Shown here: positions 9,224-17,457 of the stretch, one piece after another
How the letters are laid out: the number at the start of each line of letters is the position of its first letter
How positions within the stretch are numbered: position 1 is the stretch's first letter
NCBI GenBank assembly: GCA_964423865.1
Contig: CAYRGN010000007.1
Location: 1-64,000, forward strand
Direction: 5' to 3'
DNA: 64,000 nt
DNA from: Leadbetterella sp964423865
GTDB taxonomy: Bacteria; Bacteroidota; Bacteroidia; Cytophagales; Spirosomataceae
Made by a program: the position numbers and the translations under genes
Notes under the pieces: model-generated
What the model saw: the letters and a program-made list of their open reading frames with translations, nothing else
What the model was told of the DNA's origin: nothing
Databases searched by the model: none

Positions 9224-12200
9224 TCAGACCTTCGGTGGCAGCAGCTTGTACATCACCGGCGTAACAATACGCGTCAGCACCAGGGAGGAGATCAGTCCGC
9301 CAATGATCACCAGGGCCAGGGGCGAATAGAGCGGGGAATGCTCCAGTACCAGGGGCATGAGTCCGCCAATGGCGGTTAAAGTCGTTAAAACGATCGGAAT
9401 AAATCGCGTTTTACCTGCTTTTTCTATGGCTTCATCAATACTCATATTTTCTTCTTTCCGGAGATAATTGGTGTAATCTACCAGCAAAATAGAGTTTTTT
9501 ACCTCAATACCCGCCAGGGCGATGATACCTACCACGGCGGTAAACGACATGGTATTGCCGGTCAGGAAGAGAATGCTCACCGCGCCGATGACGCCTAGGG
9601 GAATCACCGACAAGACGATAAAGGAAGACTTGAATGTTCTGAATTCGAGGATCAGTACGGCCAGAATACCGAAAATGGTGATGATGATGATAGTCCCCAG
9701 GCCGCCGAAGGTCTCCGCCTTCTGTTCTTCTTCTCCGGCCAGCTCATAGCTGTAGCCCGATGGAAACTTCATTTCAGTTAATTTTTCATTGAACTTTTTG
9801 AGCGTTTCGGCGGTGGTAAAACCTTCTTCTACAAAGGAAGAAACAGAGGTGTACCTCTCCTGGTTGTAGTGCTGTATCCGGTTGGCTGAACTTTCAAATT
9901 CAATGGTGGCCAGTTGGGAGAGGGGAATCTGGGCTCCGTTTCCGGCAGGAATATAAATTTTGTCAAATACGTCGGCGCTGACGGTTTTTCCCCTGGGCAG
10001 GGAAAGGACGATCTCGTTATTCTCCCCGTTTTCATCCCGGAAATTACCCAGGGGGAAGCCGGAGACGGCCATACGAATATGCCGGTCGACCTCCAGAGTA
10101 GGAATGCCCAGTAAGCCGGCCTTATCGGTATTGACCCTGACCCGGAGGTCGGTAGATTTGTTGCTGATGGGGTTGTTGACATAAATGGTACCTTCGGTGT
10201 CTTTGTACAACTTTTCTACGCGGTCGGCCAGTATTTTCAGGGAATCCAGGTTCTCGCCAAAGACCCTCGTGGTGAGCGGGGCTTCTACAGGTGCGCCCTG
10301 TTCAAACTCCAGGGCTTTGATGCGGGCGCCGGGGTAGAGATTGAGTTTTTCTCTAAGTTCATTGATGTAGTGCGTGCGTTCAGGTACTTCTGTACCTTCC
10401 TGCAGCTGTACAAAAATCTGGGCATAATTGGTAGCCGTACCGCCCCGTGGAACCACGTTATAATAGATACGAGGATTGTCTTTGCCGATGTTGGCCGCAT
10501 AGTTTTTCACCAGCGGACTCTCGGCAAGCAGGTTTTCGGTGTACCGCACGGCCTGGTCGGTCTCGGAGAGCGAGGTACCCAGAGGTGTTTCAATATTGAT
10601 CAGGAACTGGGGTTTCTCCGATTTCGGGAAGACCGTAATGCCGATTACGCGGATCAGCAGCAGGCTGCCGCTAAAGAGGAGTACCGCCACCGCCAGGGTT
10701 TTGAACGGGTTCAGCAGAGACCAGTGAAGTATTTTCTGATACGAGCTGTCAATGGCTTTGTTCATGTATTGCAGTACGATATTCCCGTGTTCTTTTTCCT
10801 CCCGGGGCATCAGCAGGCTGGCCAGGAAAGGTACGATGGTGAGGGAAACAAACAGGGAAGCCAGCACCGTGGTAATCACGGCTATGGGGAGGCTGCGAAT
10901 GAAGTCACCGGAGGCTTCTGGCAGGAAAGTAAGGGGTAGAAAAGCCAGTATGAGCGTGGCCGTACAACCCAGTACCGCCATAGAGATCTGTTTGGTGCCT
11001 TGTATGGCCGCTTCTTTCCGGGAATAGCCTTCGCGCAGGTAACGGGAAATGTTTTCTACCACCACAATGGAGTCGTCTACCAGGAGGCCCAGGGAAATAA
11101 TGAGGCCTACCACCGACAGCTGGTTGATGGAATACCCCATGAGGTCGATCCCCGCCAGACCTATGGCCAGGGAAAGGGGGATGGAGATCATCACAATGAT
11201 CGAGGCCCGGACACCCAGGGGGATGAGGGTGATCAATACCAGGAAAATGGCGATGCCAAAGTCGCGGGCGAGTCCAAGAAGCCTTTTCGAGACACTTTTC
11301 GCCTGATCAAAGCTCTTTTCGAGGGTAATATTGGGCGGGAGAGTTTCAGAAAACGATTCGATGATAGGACTGATTTTGGAATCAATCTCAAAAATATTGG
11401 TGCCGTATTTCTGACTTGCGGTGAGGAAGATCCCTCTTTGGCCGTTGAGGCGGGCCAGGTAATTGTTTTCTTCGTAGTCGTAGTACACTTCCGCTACGTC
11501 TTTCAGGTAGGTGATGTTCTGCCCGGATGAGCTGACCACGGTATTCCGGATCTCATCGAGAGAGTTGTAGGCGCCGGAGGTTTTCACATTGATGCGGCGG
11601 TTGCCGATCTCGATGGCTCCGGCCGGGATGTTCATGTTTTCCGACTGGATGATCTGCATGAGTCGTGCCAGTGGAATGTTAAAGCGGGCAAGGCGGTCGG
11701 TGTTCAGGTCAATTCTCACCTGTCGGTTCGGCACGGCGTGAATGTCAATATCCTTGATGCCCTTGACCTTTTTGAGTTGGTCTTTAAGGACTTCGGCCTG
11801 TTGGTTCAGCTCGTAAAAGGAGGCCGATTCGGAGAGCAGGGCGCATTGGATAATATTGACGGTTTCGGGAGTTACTTTGACTACGTCAATGGAATAAATG
11901 TCTTGGGGAAGTTTGGTGCGCAAGGCGTTAATTTCCCGGAGTACTTCGTTGTTTTTCTCTTTCTCATCGGCCCGGAAATCAAACTCAACCACCACGCTGG
12001 CCACCCCGTCAGCGGCGTAGGAAACCATTTTTTTGATTTCGCCCAGGGAGGCTATTTTGTCTTCGATAGGGTCTACTACCAGCTCTTCCATGTCTTCCGG
12101 GCTGGTGCCGGGATACACCACAATGATGGAGTTAAAGGTAGCCCGCATGGCCGGGTCTTCGGCTTTGGGCATGTTGAGCAGGGATGTGATGCCCAAAGCC

Positions 12201-12265
12201 ATGATCATCACAAAGATGATGATGGTGAACTGGTGGTTTTTGACCGAAAATTCTGTAATCTTCAT
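9224..12265 (-). CDS. RND-family efflux transporter permease subunit (AcrB/MexB-like)
   Basis: Inner-membrane proton-driven efflux pump of 1013 residues. It has the AcrB layout: TM1 near the N-terminus (IIIFVMIMALGITSLLNMPKAEDP), a first periplasmic porter domain, a TM2-TM6 block with LGLLVDDSIVVVENI (the paired Asp of the proton relay in TM4), a second porter domain, and a C-terminal TM block (VVGIIALAGIEVKNSILLVDY). It is last in a minus-strand operon tetR (15856) - tolC - adaptor - permease, so it should form a tripartite pump with the adaptor at 12429 and the outer-membrane channel at 13668. The 163-bp gap to the adaptor is filled by a heptamer repeat, not by a promoter I can recognise. 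The substrate is unknown. The sequence looks more like drug-type than heavy-metal-type RND pumps, but this is not firm. Confidence 0.93.
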   Translation of the reverse strand: MKITEFSVKNHQFTIIIFVMIMALGITSLLNMPKAEDPAMRATFNSIIVVYPGTSPEDMEELVVDPIEDKIASLGEIKKMVSYAADGVASVVVEFDFRADEKEKNNEVLREINALRTKLPQDIYSIDVVKVTPETVNIIQCALLSESASFYELNQQAEVLKDQLKKVKGIKDIDIHAVPNRQVRIDLNTDRLARFNIPLARLMQIIQSENMNIPAGAIEIGNRRINVKTSGAYNSLDEIRNTVVSSSGQNITYLKDVAEVYYDYEENNYLARLNGQRGIFLTASQKYGTNIFEIDSKISPIIESFSETLPPNITLEKSFDQAKSVSKRLLGLARDFGIAIFLVLITLIPLGVRASIIVMISIPLSLAIGLAGIDLMGYSINQLSVVGLIISLGLLVDDSIVVVENISRYLREGYSRKEAAIQGTKQISMAVLGCTATLILAFLPLTFLPEASGDFIRSLPIAVITTVLASLFVSLTIVPFLASLLMPREEKEHGNIVLQYMNKAIDSSYQKILHWSLLNPFKTLAVAVLLFSGSLLLIRVIGITVFPKSEKPQFLINIETPLGTSLSETDQAVRYTENLLAESPLVKNYAANIGKDNPRIYYNVVPRGGTATNYAQIFVQLQEGTEVPERTHYINELREKLNLYPGARIKALEFEQGAPVEAPLTTRVFGENLDSLKILADRVEKLYKDTEGTIYVNNPISNKSTDLRVRVNTDKAGLLGIPTLEVDRHIRMAVSGFPLGNFRDENGENNEIVLSLPRGKTVSADVFDKIYIPAGNGAQIPLSQLATIEFESSANRIQHYNQERYTSVSSFVEEGFTTAETLKKFNEKLTEMKFPSGYSYELAGEEEQKAETFGGLGTIIIITIFGILAVLILEFRTFKSSFIVLSVIPLGVIGAVSILFLTGNTMSFTAVVGIIALAGIEVKNSILLVDYTNYLRKEENMSIDEAIEKAGKTRFIPIVLTTLTAIGGLMPLVLEHSPLYSPLALVIIGGLISSLVLTRIVTPVMYKLLPPKV

Positions 12266-12279
12266 GGTGTTTAGGTTTT

Positions 12280-12428
12280 AGCTATGAGCATTGAGTATTG
12301 AGTATTGAGTATTGAGTATTGAGTTTTTTTTCATTGGCGGGGAACCGCCACGCGCGCTTTGGCATTTTCTCATAGCTCATAGCTCATAGCTCATAGCTCA
12401 TAGCTCATAGCTCATAGCTCATAGCTCA
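12280..12428. repeat. Heptamer-armed intercistronic element (GAGTATT / CTCATAG arms)
   Basis: The left arm (12280-12323) is a tandem heptamer of the type GAGTATT, about five copies. A short core holds the small hairpin GGCGGGGAACCGCC. The right arm (12369-12428) is about eight uninterrupted CTCATAG heptamers and runs directly into the stop codon (TGA, 12431-12429) of the adaptor gene. The element fills the gap between the adaptor and RND genes. The arms are only partly complementary (CTCAT against ATGAG or TTGAG). Confidence 0.85.
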
Positions 12429-13457
12429 TCAGTTATTCGTGCTTACCGGATCGCCGTCTGAAACAAAGCCGCTGCCGCTGGTAATGACGGGGTCACCGGC
12501 CTGAAGGCCTTCGGTAACGGCCACATAGTTTTCGTAGATATGACCTATGATAATGCCTCTTTTAAGCGCTTTTCCTTCCGAATATAGGTAAACGTCGGCT
12601 TGCTTTCCATGGGCGTTGACCAGGGCTTCTACCGGTACGGCCAGGGTAGACGTGGCTTTGCCGGTGTGCAGGGTTACGCGGGCTACAAAGCCGGCAATGA
12701 GCTTTTTGCCCCGGGCGCTTATTTCCACTTCTATGCCGTAGGTGCCGGTAGAAGGGGTGATCATCTGGGCAATCTGCGTCACTTTCCCTTCAAACGTTTC
12801 TCCGGGGTAGGCGTCAAGGGTCACTTCGGCTTTGTCGCCCAGGGAAATCTTTACGATGTCGCGGTCGGTCAGGCCTACATTCACTACGTATGCCTGTTCA
12901 CCGGTACCCAGGATAAACATGGGAGAAAAGGGGCCGATGAGTTCGCCCTGTTCGGCCATCTTCATCAGAATCCGTCCGGATACTGGAGCATAGATGCGGG
13001 AGAGTTTCTGGTTGAATTCGGCGGCATTCAGGGTTTGGGTAGCTATATCGAGGCCGCTTTTGGCATCGTTCAGCGTGGTTCGGGTTACGGCTTCTTCCCG
13101 GTGAAGGCTCTCCGCCCGTTCGTAGTCGCGTTTGGCTTTTTCAAACCCTATACGCGCCTGGTTCACCTGGGCTTCGATCTCGGAGAGGTCCAGCTCGGCC
13201 AGGAGTTGGCCGGCTTTTACGTACTGCCCTTCGTTGACGTACGATTTCCGGATCATTCCTCCGGTTTTAAAGGCCAGCTTTATCTCCGACTTTGACGTGA
13301 GCATGCCCGATGAGCTTACCGTTTCATGGAAAGTGTGGTTTTCTACCGTGGTGGTATTCACGGCTAAAGCCACTTTGTCGGAGGTTTCTTCCCGGGCCTC
13401 CTTTTGAGGGCTGCACCCCCATGTGAGGAGTACGATTCCTAAAAATATCTTTTTCAT
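12429..13457 (-). CDS. RND efflux periplasmic adaptor (HlyD/MFP family) lipoprotein
   Basis: Membrane-fusion protein of 342 residues linking the RND permease to the TolC-like channel. The N-terminus is a lipoprotein signal (MKKIFLGIVLLTWGCSPQ, Cys15). A lipoyl/barrel-sandwich half-motif follows (SEIKLAFKTGGMIRKSYVNEGQYVKAGQLLAELD), then an alpha-hairpin (LSEIEAQVNQARIGFEKAKRDYERAESL...), the second lipoyl half (IYAPVSGRILMKMAEQGELIGP), a beta-barrel domain, and a C-terminal membrane-proximal domain (ALVNAHGKQADVYLYSEGKALKRGIIIG). It sits between tolC and the RND permease in the tetR-led operon. The sequence just upstream of the ATG (minus strand AAATTTTTATACCAATG) recurs at the far edge of the adjacent repeat element. 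Confidence 0.9.
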   Translation of the reverse strand: MKKIFLGIVLLTWGCSPQKEAREETSDKVALAVNTTTVENHTFHETVSSSGMLTSKSEIKLAFKTGGMIRKSYVNEGQYVKAGQLLAELDLSEIEAQVNQARIGFEKAKRDYERAESLHREEAVTRTTLNDAKSGLDIATQTLNAAEFNQKLSRIYAPVSGRILMKMAEQGELIGPFSPMFILGTGEQAYVVNVGLTDRDIVKISLGDKAEVTLDAYPGETFEGKVTQIAQMITPSTGTYGIEVEISARGKKLIAGFVARVTLHTGKATSTLAVPVEALVNAHGKQADVYLYSEGKALKRGIIIGHIYENYVAVTEGLQAGDPVITSGSGFVSDGDPVSTNN

Positions 13458-13469
13458 TGGTATAAAAAT

Positions 13470-13634
13470 TTGCTTTCAGCCTTCAGCTTTCAGCAGTCAG
13501 CCGGGCGGAAGGCCGCCCCGCGACGCTTCGCTTATACATTGGCGGCGGGAGGCGCTCCTCCGGGCGGCGCACCGCTTGGTGTGCCGGTTTTCTGATAGCT
13601 GAATGCTTATGGCTATTTCATCGGTATAAAATTT
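13470..13634. repeat. Heptamer-armed intercistronic element with GC-rich core
   Basis: This element lies between tolC and the adaptor gene. The left arm has GCTTTCA, GCCTTCA, GCTTTCA and GCAGTCA heptamers. The core is GC-rich with internal inverted repeats (CCGGGCGG, AGGCCGCC, GGCGCTCCTCC) and ends TTGGTGTGCCGGTTTTCTGA. The right arm is TAGCTGA-ATGCTTA. Both edges carry a similar motif: TTTCATTGGTATAAAAATTT at the adaptor side, including the start codon complement, and TTTCATCGGTATAAAATTTT at the tolC side. Confidence 0.8.
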
Positions 13635-13667
13635 TGTATTTAACGGCTTTATTGATCATTTTGGAAA

Positions 13668-15014
13668 TTAATATCCCGCTGCTTTCTTCAGTTCCGCGTA
13701 TTTCAACCATATCTCCAGCCGGCCCAGGGAATGTGAGAGCTCAGAGAGGAGGAGATCGTTCTGCGCTTTGTGGACTTCCAGGGGTATGGCTGCCCCGTTT
13801 TTATATCGGCTGTTCACCAGTTCAAAGATCTTTTGGGTTCTGGCCTGATCGCGCTCCTTGCTTTGTAGGGCGCTGAGGGCCGTTTCCAACTCCCGGTAAT
13901 TCCGGTAAATCTGCATTTCTACCTGCTTCCGGGCCTCCTCGGTTTTGGTTTTCAGGATTTCCCCCGAAATGCGGGTTTGCTGTATTTTCATTTTCTTTTC
14001 CCCGGCATGAAACAAGGACCAATTCAGTCCTATTTGTCCTACCATATAGGCCTGGTCGCGGAACGTGTAACCAAAACCCTGGAAGCCGGTATTGGCGCCA
14101 AAGAACACCTGGGGCAACAGGGCGTTTTTCTCCTGCATCTGAAGGAGGGTCTGGGTGGTTTTCAGTCCGGCATTCAGCTGCTCAAACTCTGGTCGGTTTC
14201 GGAAGGCGTTTTCTGTATATTCGTGTAGAGGCATCACCGCCGGTAGGGAGCGAAATAGGGCGGTATCGGCCTGAACGGGTTCTTCCAGGTTCCGGTTCAG
14301 GAGAAAATTGAAATAGGCCCGGGCCACCCGGCTGTTTTTTTCGGCAGCAGCCTTCTCTTGTTGTATGCGGCTCAGTTCGTATTCGGCGGAGAGTATCGCG
14401 TCTTTGAGGGCTTCTTCGTGCTGCACCAGCTTTTGGTTTAACGCGAGGTAACTGTCCAGTAATTTTTCAGAATTTTCGTAGATGCTGACGGCCTCCAGAC
14501 TTTGGAGGTATTGGTAGTAGGCGGTTTCTATGGCGTGGCGAAGTTCATACTCCAGGAATTTCCTTTTGGCTTCTTCGGTGACCAGCAAATCTTTTTGCAA
14601 GGCTACATTATAGCGGATGTCGGTATTGAAAAGCGGTACTTTGATCTCCAGTTTGGTATCGTGGAAATTCATGGGGGCTAGCTGTTCGCTGGCATTTTCT
14701 ACCTGGGGAAAGGCGCTGCTTCCGGTTAGTTCGTTCAGGGTGCTGTACACCGGGTTGAGGAGGTCGCCGATTGGAATCTGAATCTTCCGTCCGCCAAAAG
14801 CTACGGAATAACTGGGGGCGAATGTTACCTGGGGAAAATAGTTTGTTCGGGCGATTTCTATCCCCTTTAAGGCTTTTTCTATTTCAAGGTTTTGTTGCCT
14901 GAGGGCGAGGTTGCTGGCTACGCCTTCTTCAAGGTAGCGTTGCAGAATAGATCCCTGCCCCATGATTTCAGCAGGCGGCCCGAATAAAATTACAAGAAAC
15001 AGAAGTTTTCTCAT
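13668..15014 (-). CDS. TolC-family outer-membrane efflux channel
   Basis: Outer-membrane factor of 448 residues for the tripartite RND pump. The signal peptide covers about residues 1-19 (ends AEIMGQG). Two OEP repeats of long alpha-helical hairpins follow (for example LRHAIETAYYQYLQSLEAVSIYENSEKLL and VEMQIYRNYRELETALSALQSKERDQA). The short beta stretches include TKLEIKVPLFNTDIRYNVALQKD and MVGQIGLNWSLFHAGEKKMKIQQT. There is no lipobox, unlike the NodT-type protein at 17517. It is the second gene of the operon after tetR, and the 227-bp gap before it is filled by a heptamer-armed repeat. Confidence 0.9.
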   Translation of the reverse strand: MRKLLFLVILFGPPAEIMGQGSILQRYLEEGVASNLALRQQNLEIEKALKGIEIARTNYFPQVTFAPSYSVAFGGRKIQIPIGDLLNPVYSTLNELTGSSAFPQVENASEQLAPMNFHDTKLEIKVPLFNTDIRYNVALQKDLLVTEEAKRKFLEYELRHAIETAYYQYLQSLEAVSIYENSEKLLDSYLALNQKLVQHEEALKDAILSAEYELSRIQQEKAAAEKNSRVARAYFNFLLNRNLEEPVQADTALFRSLPAVMPLHEYTENAFRNRPEFEQLNAGLKTTQTLLQMQEKNALLPQVFFGANTGFQGFGYTFRDQAYMVGQIGLNWSLFHAGEKKMKIQQTRISGEILKTKTEEARKQVEMQIYRNYRELETALSALQSKERDQARTQKIFELVNSRYKNGAAIPLEVHKAQNDLLLSELSHSLGRLEIWLKYAELKKAAGY

Positions 15015-15026
15015 GTGTATAAAAAT

Positions 15027-15240
15027 TTAGCTATCAGCTATCAGCGGTCAGCCGGACGGAAGGCCGCCCCGCGACGCTTCGTTTATTCATTGGGGGGCAC
15101 CTAGCCGCCGGTTGGTGTGCCGGTTTTCTGATAGTGGTACGCCACCCGGCTGATAGCTGAATGCTCATGGCTATTTCATAGATATAAAATTTTAGCTCAA
15201 AGCTCACTACTCACTACTCACTACTCACTACTCACTACTC
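15027..15240. repeat. Heptamer-armed intercistronic element plus CTCACTA tandem repeats
   Basis: This fills the tetR-tolC gap. From the tolC side it has TAGCTATCAGCTATCAGC, a core close to that of the 13470 element (including ACGCTTCG and TTGGTGTGCCGGTTTTCTGA), an inserted short palindromic stretch (GGTACGCCACCCGGC), the complementary arm GCTGATAGCTGA, and the boundary TTTCATAGATATAAAATTTT. It is followed by about seven CTCACTA-type heptamers (15195-15240) that run into the tetR stop codon (TGA at 15244-15242). The left and right arms are reverse complements. Confidence 0.8.
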
Positions 15241-15241
15241 A

Positions 15242-15856
15242 TCAATAACTCCGTAGCATCAGAATCAGGCTGTTCAGTCCACCCTGAATTCTCGGATCGC
15301 GCTCATTTTCGTCAAACATCGTGCATCTTTTCCGGAGATGGATGGTTACCAGTCCGTGTACCGTGGCCCAGATCATCATCGAGAGTTCCGAAATATCAGC
15401 GCCTTTAAAATGCCCCGCGGATTGGCATTCAGCCACCAGCGCTTCCAGGGCCGTGTACACGTTTTTGCCGTCTTCCCATACATCCTCCCGGATTTCCAGG
15501 GTTTCCATGGGTGCTGTGAGCAGAAACATCAGCTCGTACAGTTCGGGGTTGGAGAACGCAAAAGTCAGGTACTCCTGCCCTAAAGCTACCAGGCGCTCAA
15601 AAGGATCCGCAAAAGGCGCCACCTTTTCAAAGGTCTTGGCAAACTCCACGAAGGCTTCCTGATGGAGCGCAAAAAGAAGCTCGTTTTTATCTTTAAAATA
15701 GAGGTAGATGGTGGCCGGACTGTACTCTATGTCTTCGGCTATCCCCCTGATGGAGGTTTTTTCGTACCCCAGATCCAGGAATAATTTCTTGGCCGAATCC
15801 AGAATCCGCCTTCTCATTTCCTCTCTTTCTCTTTCTTTTCTGTCTGATATGCCCAT
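15242..15856 (-). CDS. TetR/AcrR-family transcriptional regulator
   Basis: Repressor-like protein of 204 residues. The N-terminal TetR HTH spans about residues 14-60 (RRILDSAKKLFLDLGYEKTSIRGIAEDIEYSPATIYLYFKDKNELLFAL), with the usual recognition helix and FKDK signature. The ligand-binding helical domain resembles TetR_C (LTFAFSNPELYELMFLLTAPMETLEI... MIWATVHGLVTIHLRKRCTMF). It is first in the tetR-tolC-adaptor-RND operon, so it probably controls its own operon. A perfect 13-bp palindrome (15887-15899) immediately upstream of a TATATTTG -7 element is the natural candidate operator. The inducing ligand is not predictable. Confidence 0.92.
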   Translation of the reverse strand: MGISDRKEREREEMRRRILDSAKKLFLDLGYEKTSIRGIAEDIEYSPATIYLYFKDKNELLFALHQEAFVEFAKTFEKVAPFADPFERLVALGQEYLTFAFSNPELYELMFLLTAPMETLEIREDVWEDGKNVYTALEALVAECQSAGHFKGADISELSMMIWATVHGLVTIHLRKRCTMFDENERDPRIQGGLNSLILMLRSY

Positions 15857-15877
15857 GGTCCAAGATTATTAACGATG

Positions 15878-15885
15878 CAAATATA
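15878..15885 (-). promoter_or_regulatory. -7 element (TATATTTG) of the tetR-efflux operon
   Basis: The minus strand reads TATATTTG, a perfect TAnnTTTG. A TTTG (minus strand, 15912-15909) lies 23 bp further upstream, slightly longer than the usual 19-21. This would give a leader of about 15-20 nt before the tetR ATG at 15856. A palindrome sits between the two elements. Confidence 0.6.
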
Positions 15886-15886
15886 A

Positions 15887-15899
15887 TAAACAGTGTTTA
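15887..15899. promoter_or_regulatory. Candidate TetR operator, 13-bp palindrome TAAACAGTGTTTA
   Basis: TAAACA-G-TGTTTA is a perfect inverted repeat around one central base, placed between the -33-like and -7 elements of the tetR promoter. This is the classic place for an autorepressor site. The assignment rests on position and symmetry only. Confidence 0.55.
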
Positions 15900-16055
15900 G
15901 TAAATTATCAAAGGTTATTATTTTTTTCGTGTTTAGAGGGTAAATTTTAATCTGACAATAGGTGATGTTACAGGTGCCGGCGCCCAGTATGCCGCAAATT
16001 AGCGTTTTTGTTTGTGTCTAAGACTTAGCAGGGAATACATTTAGTCTATGTACTC

Positions 16056-16132
16056 AATTTGCTAAAATTTGTAAAGATGAACCAGTTTTGTAAAATTTCA
16101 CAAAAGGGTTAAATTTGCTAAAACTTGTAAAG
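16056..16132. repeat. Direct repeats (56-bp period) plus palindrome upstream of the DUF4143 ATPase
   Basis: A 21-bp unit, AATTTGCTAAAA(T/C)TTGTAAAG, occurs at 16056-16076 and again at 16112-16132, 56 bp apart, with one mismatch. Between them lies the near-perfect 20-bp palindrome TTTTGTAAAATTTCACAAAA (16086-16105). All three contain TTTGTAAA-like half-sites. The second copy ends 21 bp before the ATG at 16154. The rest of the 15900-16055 gap shows nothing recognisable. The scale resembles the array before the other ATPase gene at 24124, but the motif differs. Confidence 0.75.
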
Positions 16133-16153
16133 TAAAACAGATTTTAGAAAATT

Positions 16154-17353
16154 ATGATACAGCGACCGGAATATCTTGAAATTTTAAAGAGCTTAAAAGA
16201 TATAAACCTTATTAAAATGTTGGTAGGTGTTCGTCGATGTGGCAAAAGCACCATTATGCAGTTGTTTCGTGAGTACTTGAAAACAGAAGGTGTTTCGGAA
16301 AGTCAGACCGTCTTTTTAAATTTTGAGGATTTTGAAAACCGGAAATTTCTAAACGATATAGACACTCTGTATTACCACATTGTGAATCAGTTGGATTTAT
16401 CTATGCCTTGTTATGTGTTTTTGGACGAAGTGCAAAACGTAAAAGAGTTTGAGCGTGTTGTGGACGGGTTATTTGTCAAACCCAACATCGATGTTTATGT
16501 TACAGGTTCAAACGCGTATTTATTGAGTAGTGAGTTAGGTACTTTATTGACAGGACGTTATATTTCTATTCCTGTTTACCCACTGTCGTTTAAAGAATAC
16601 ATCAGTACTTTTGAGGACAAAAGCCGGTTGGATTTATTGTTTTCTCAATATTTACAAAACGGAGGAATGCCCGGAATGCTTGAACTTCCGTCTAATCAAA
16701 CGGAAAAATACCTGCAAAACATCTATAACGATATTGCACAAAAAGACATTTTCATTCGTCATCTCTGGTACAAAGAAGGAAATTTCGAGTTGGTTCTAAA
16801 ATTTATGCTGGACAATATCGGCTCGCCACTTTCAAGCTCAAAAATATCAAATGTGCTTAAAAGTGAAGGGAATACAATATCTTATCATACAATTGATAAG
16901 TATTTGAATGCTTTAACGGAAGCGTATCTTTTTTACAAAGTGCCACGCTACGATATTAAAGGGAAAAACCTGCTTCGTACACAAGAAAAATATTATGCAG
17001 TAGATTTGGGCTTTAAAGAAGCATTGCTTGGGAAAACTAAAAATACCGATTTCGGCCATCATCTAGAAAATATCGTTTATCTGGAATTGCTTCGGAGGAA
17101 CAGACGTGTGTTTATAGGAAAAGCCGACAGAATAGAAGTGGATTTTGCCGTAATGACCAATGGAGGTGATTGGGAATACTATCAAGTTGCTTGGACAACC
17201 AGAGAAGAAAGCACTTTTGAACGTGAAATGCGACCATTTGAACTGATAAAAGATTATAACAAACGTACCTTGCTCACAATGGATGTGGAACCCGAAAGTT
17301 CGTATAAAGGAATACAAAAAGTAAATGTAATAGACTGGTTATTAAAAGAATAA
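16154..17353 (+). CDS. AAA_14/DUF4143-family ATPase
   Basis: ATPase of 399 residues from a family that is very common in Bacteroidota and of unsettled function. Walker A is GVRRCGKST (Lys31). Walker B is YVFLDEVQN (Asp91, Glu92). A sensor-like VTGSNAYLLSSELGTLLTGRYISIPVYPLSFKEY segment follows. The second half has a winged-helix-like region (SPLSSSKISNVLKSEGNTISYHTIDKYLNALTEAYLFYKVPRYD). It ends with the DUF4143 nuclease-like fold (LENIVYLELLRRNRRVFIGKADRIEVDFAV...YYQVAWT), which keeps E-x-D-F and Q-x-A elements reminiscent of restriction-endonuclease-like proteins. The gene is AT-rich, stands alone between two efflux operons and has direct repeats just upstream. A C-terminal fragment of a similar protein survives at 43816. 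Confidence 0.88.
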   Translation: MIQRPEYLEILKSLKDINLIKMLVGVRRCGKSTIMQLFREYLKTEGVSESQTVFLNFEDFENRKFLNDIDTLYYHIVNQLDLSMPCYVFLDEVQNVKEFERVVDGLFVKPNIDVYVTGSNAYLLSSELGTLLTGRYISIPVYPLSFKEYISTFEDKSRLDLLFSQYLQNGGMPGMLELPSNQTEKYLQNIYNDIAQKDIFIRHLWYKEGNFELVLKFMLDNIGSPLSSSKISNVLKSEGNTISYHTIDKYLNALTEAYLFYKVPRYDIKGKNLLRTQEKYYAVDLGFKEALLGKTKNTDFGHHLENIVYLELLRRNRRVFIGKADRIEVDFAVMTNGGDWEYYQVAWTTREESTFEREMRPFELIKDYNKRTLLTMDVEPESSYKGIQKVNVIDWLLKE

Positions 17354-17457
17354 ATTAAAAAAAATTTATTTTCACTATCAGCATATTATTCGCTCTCCTT
17401 AGGACTTAAAGTTAAAGCCGACTTACAACTTTTAAAGAGATCAGAATCCCAAGCCTT

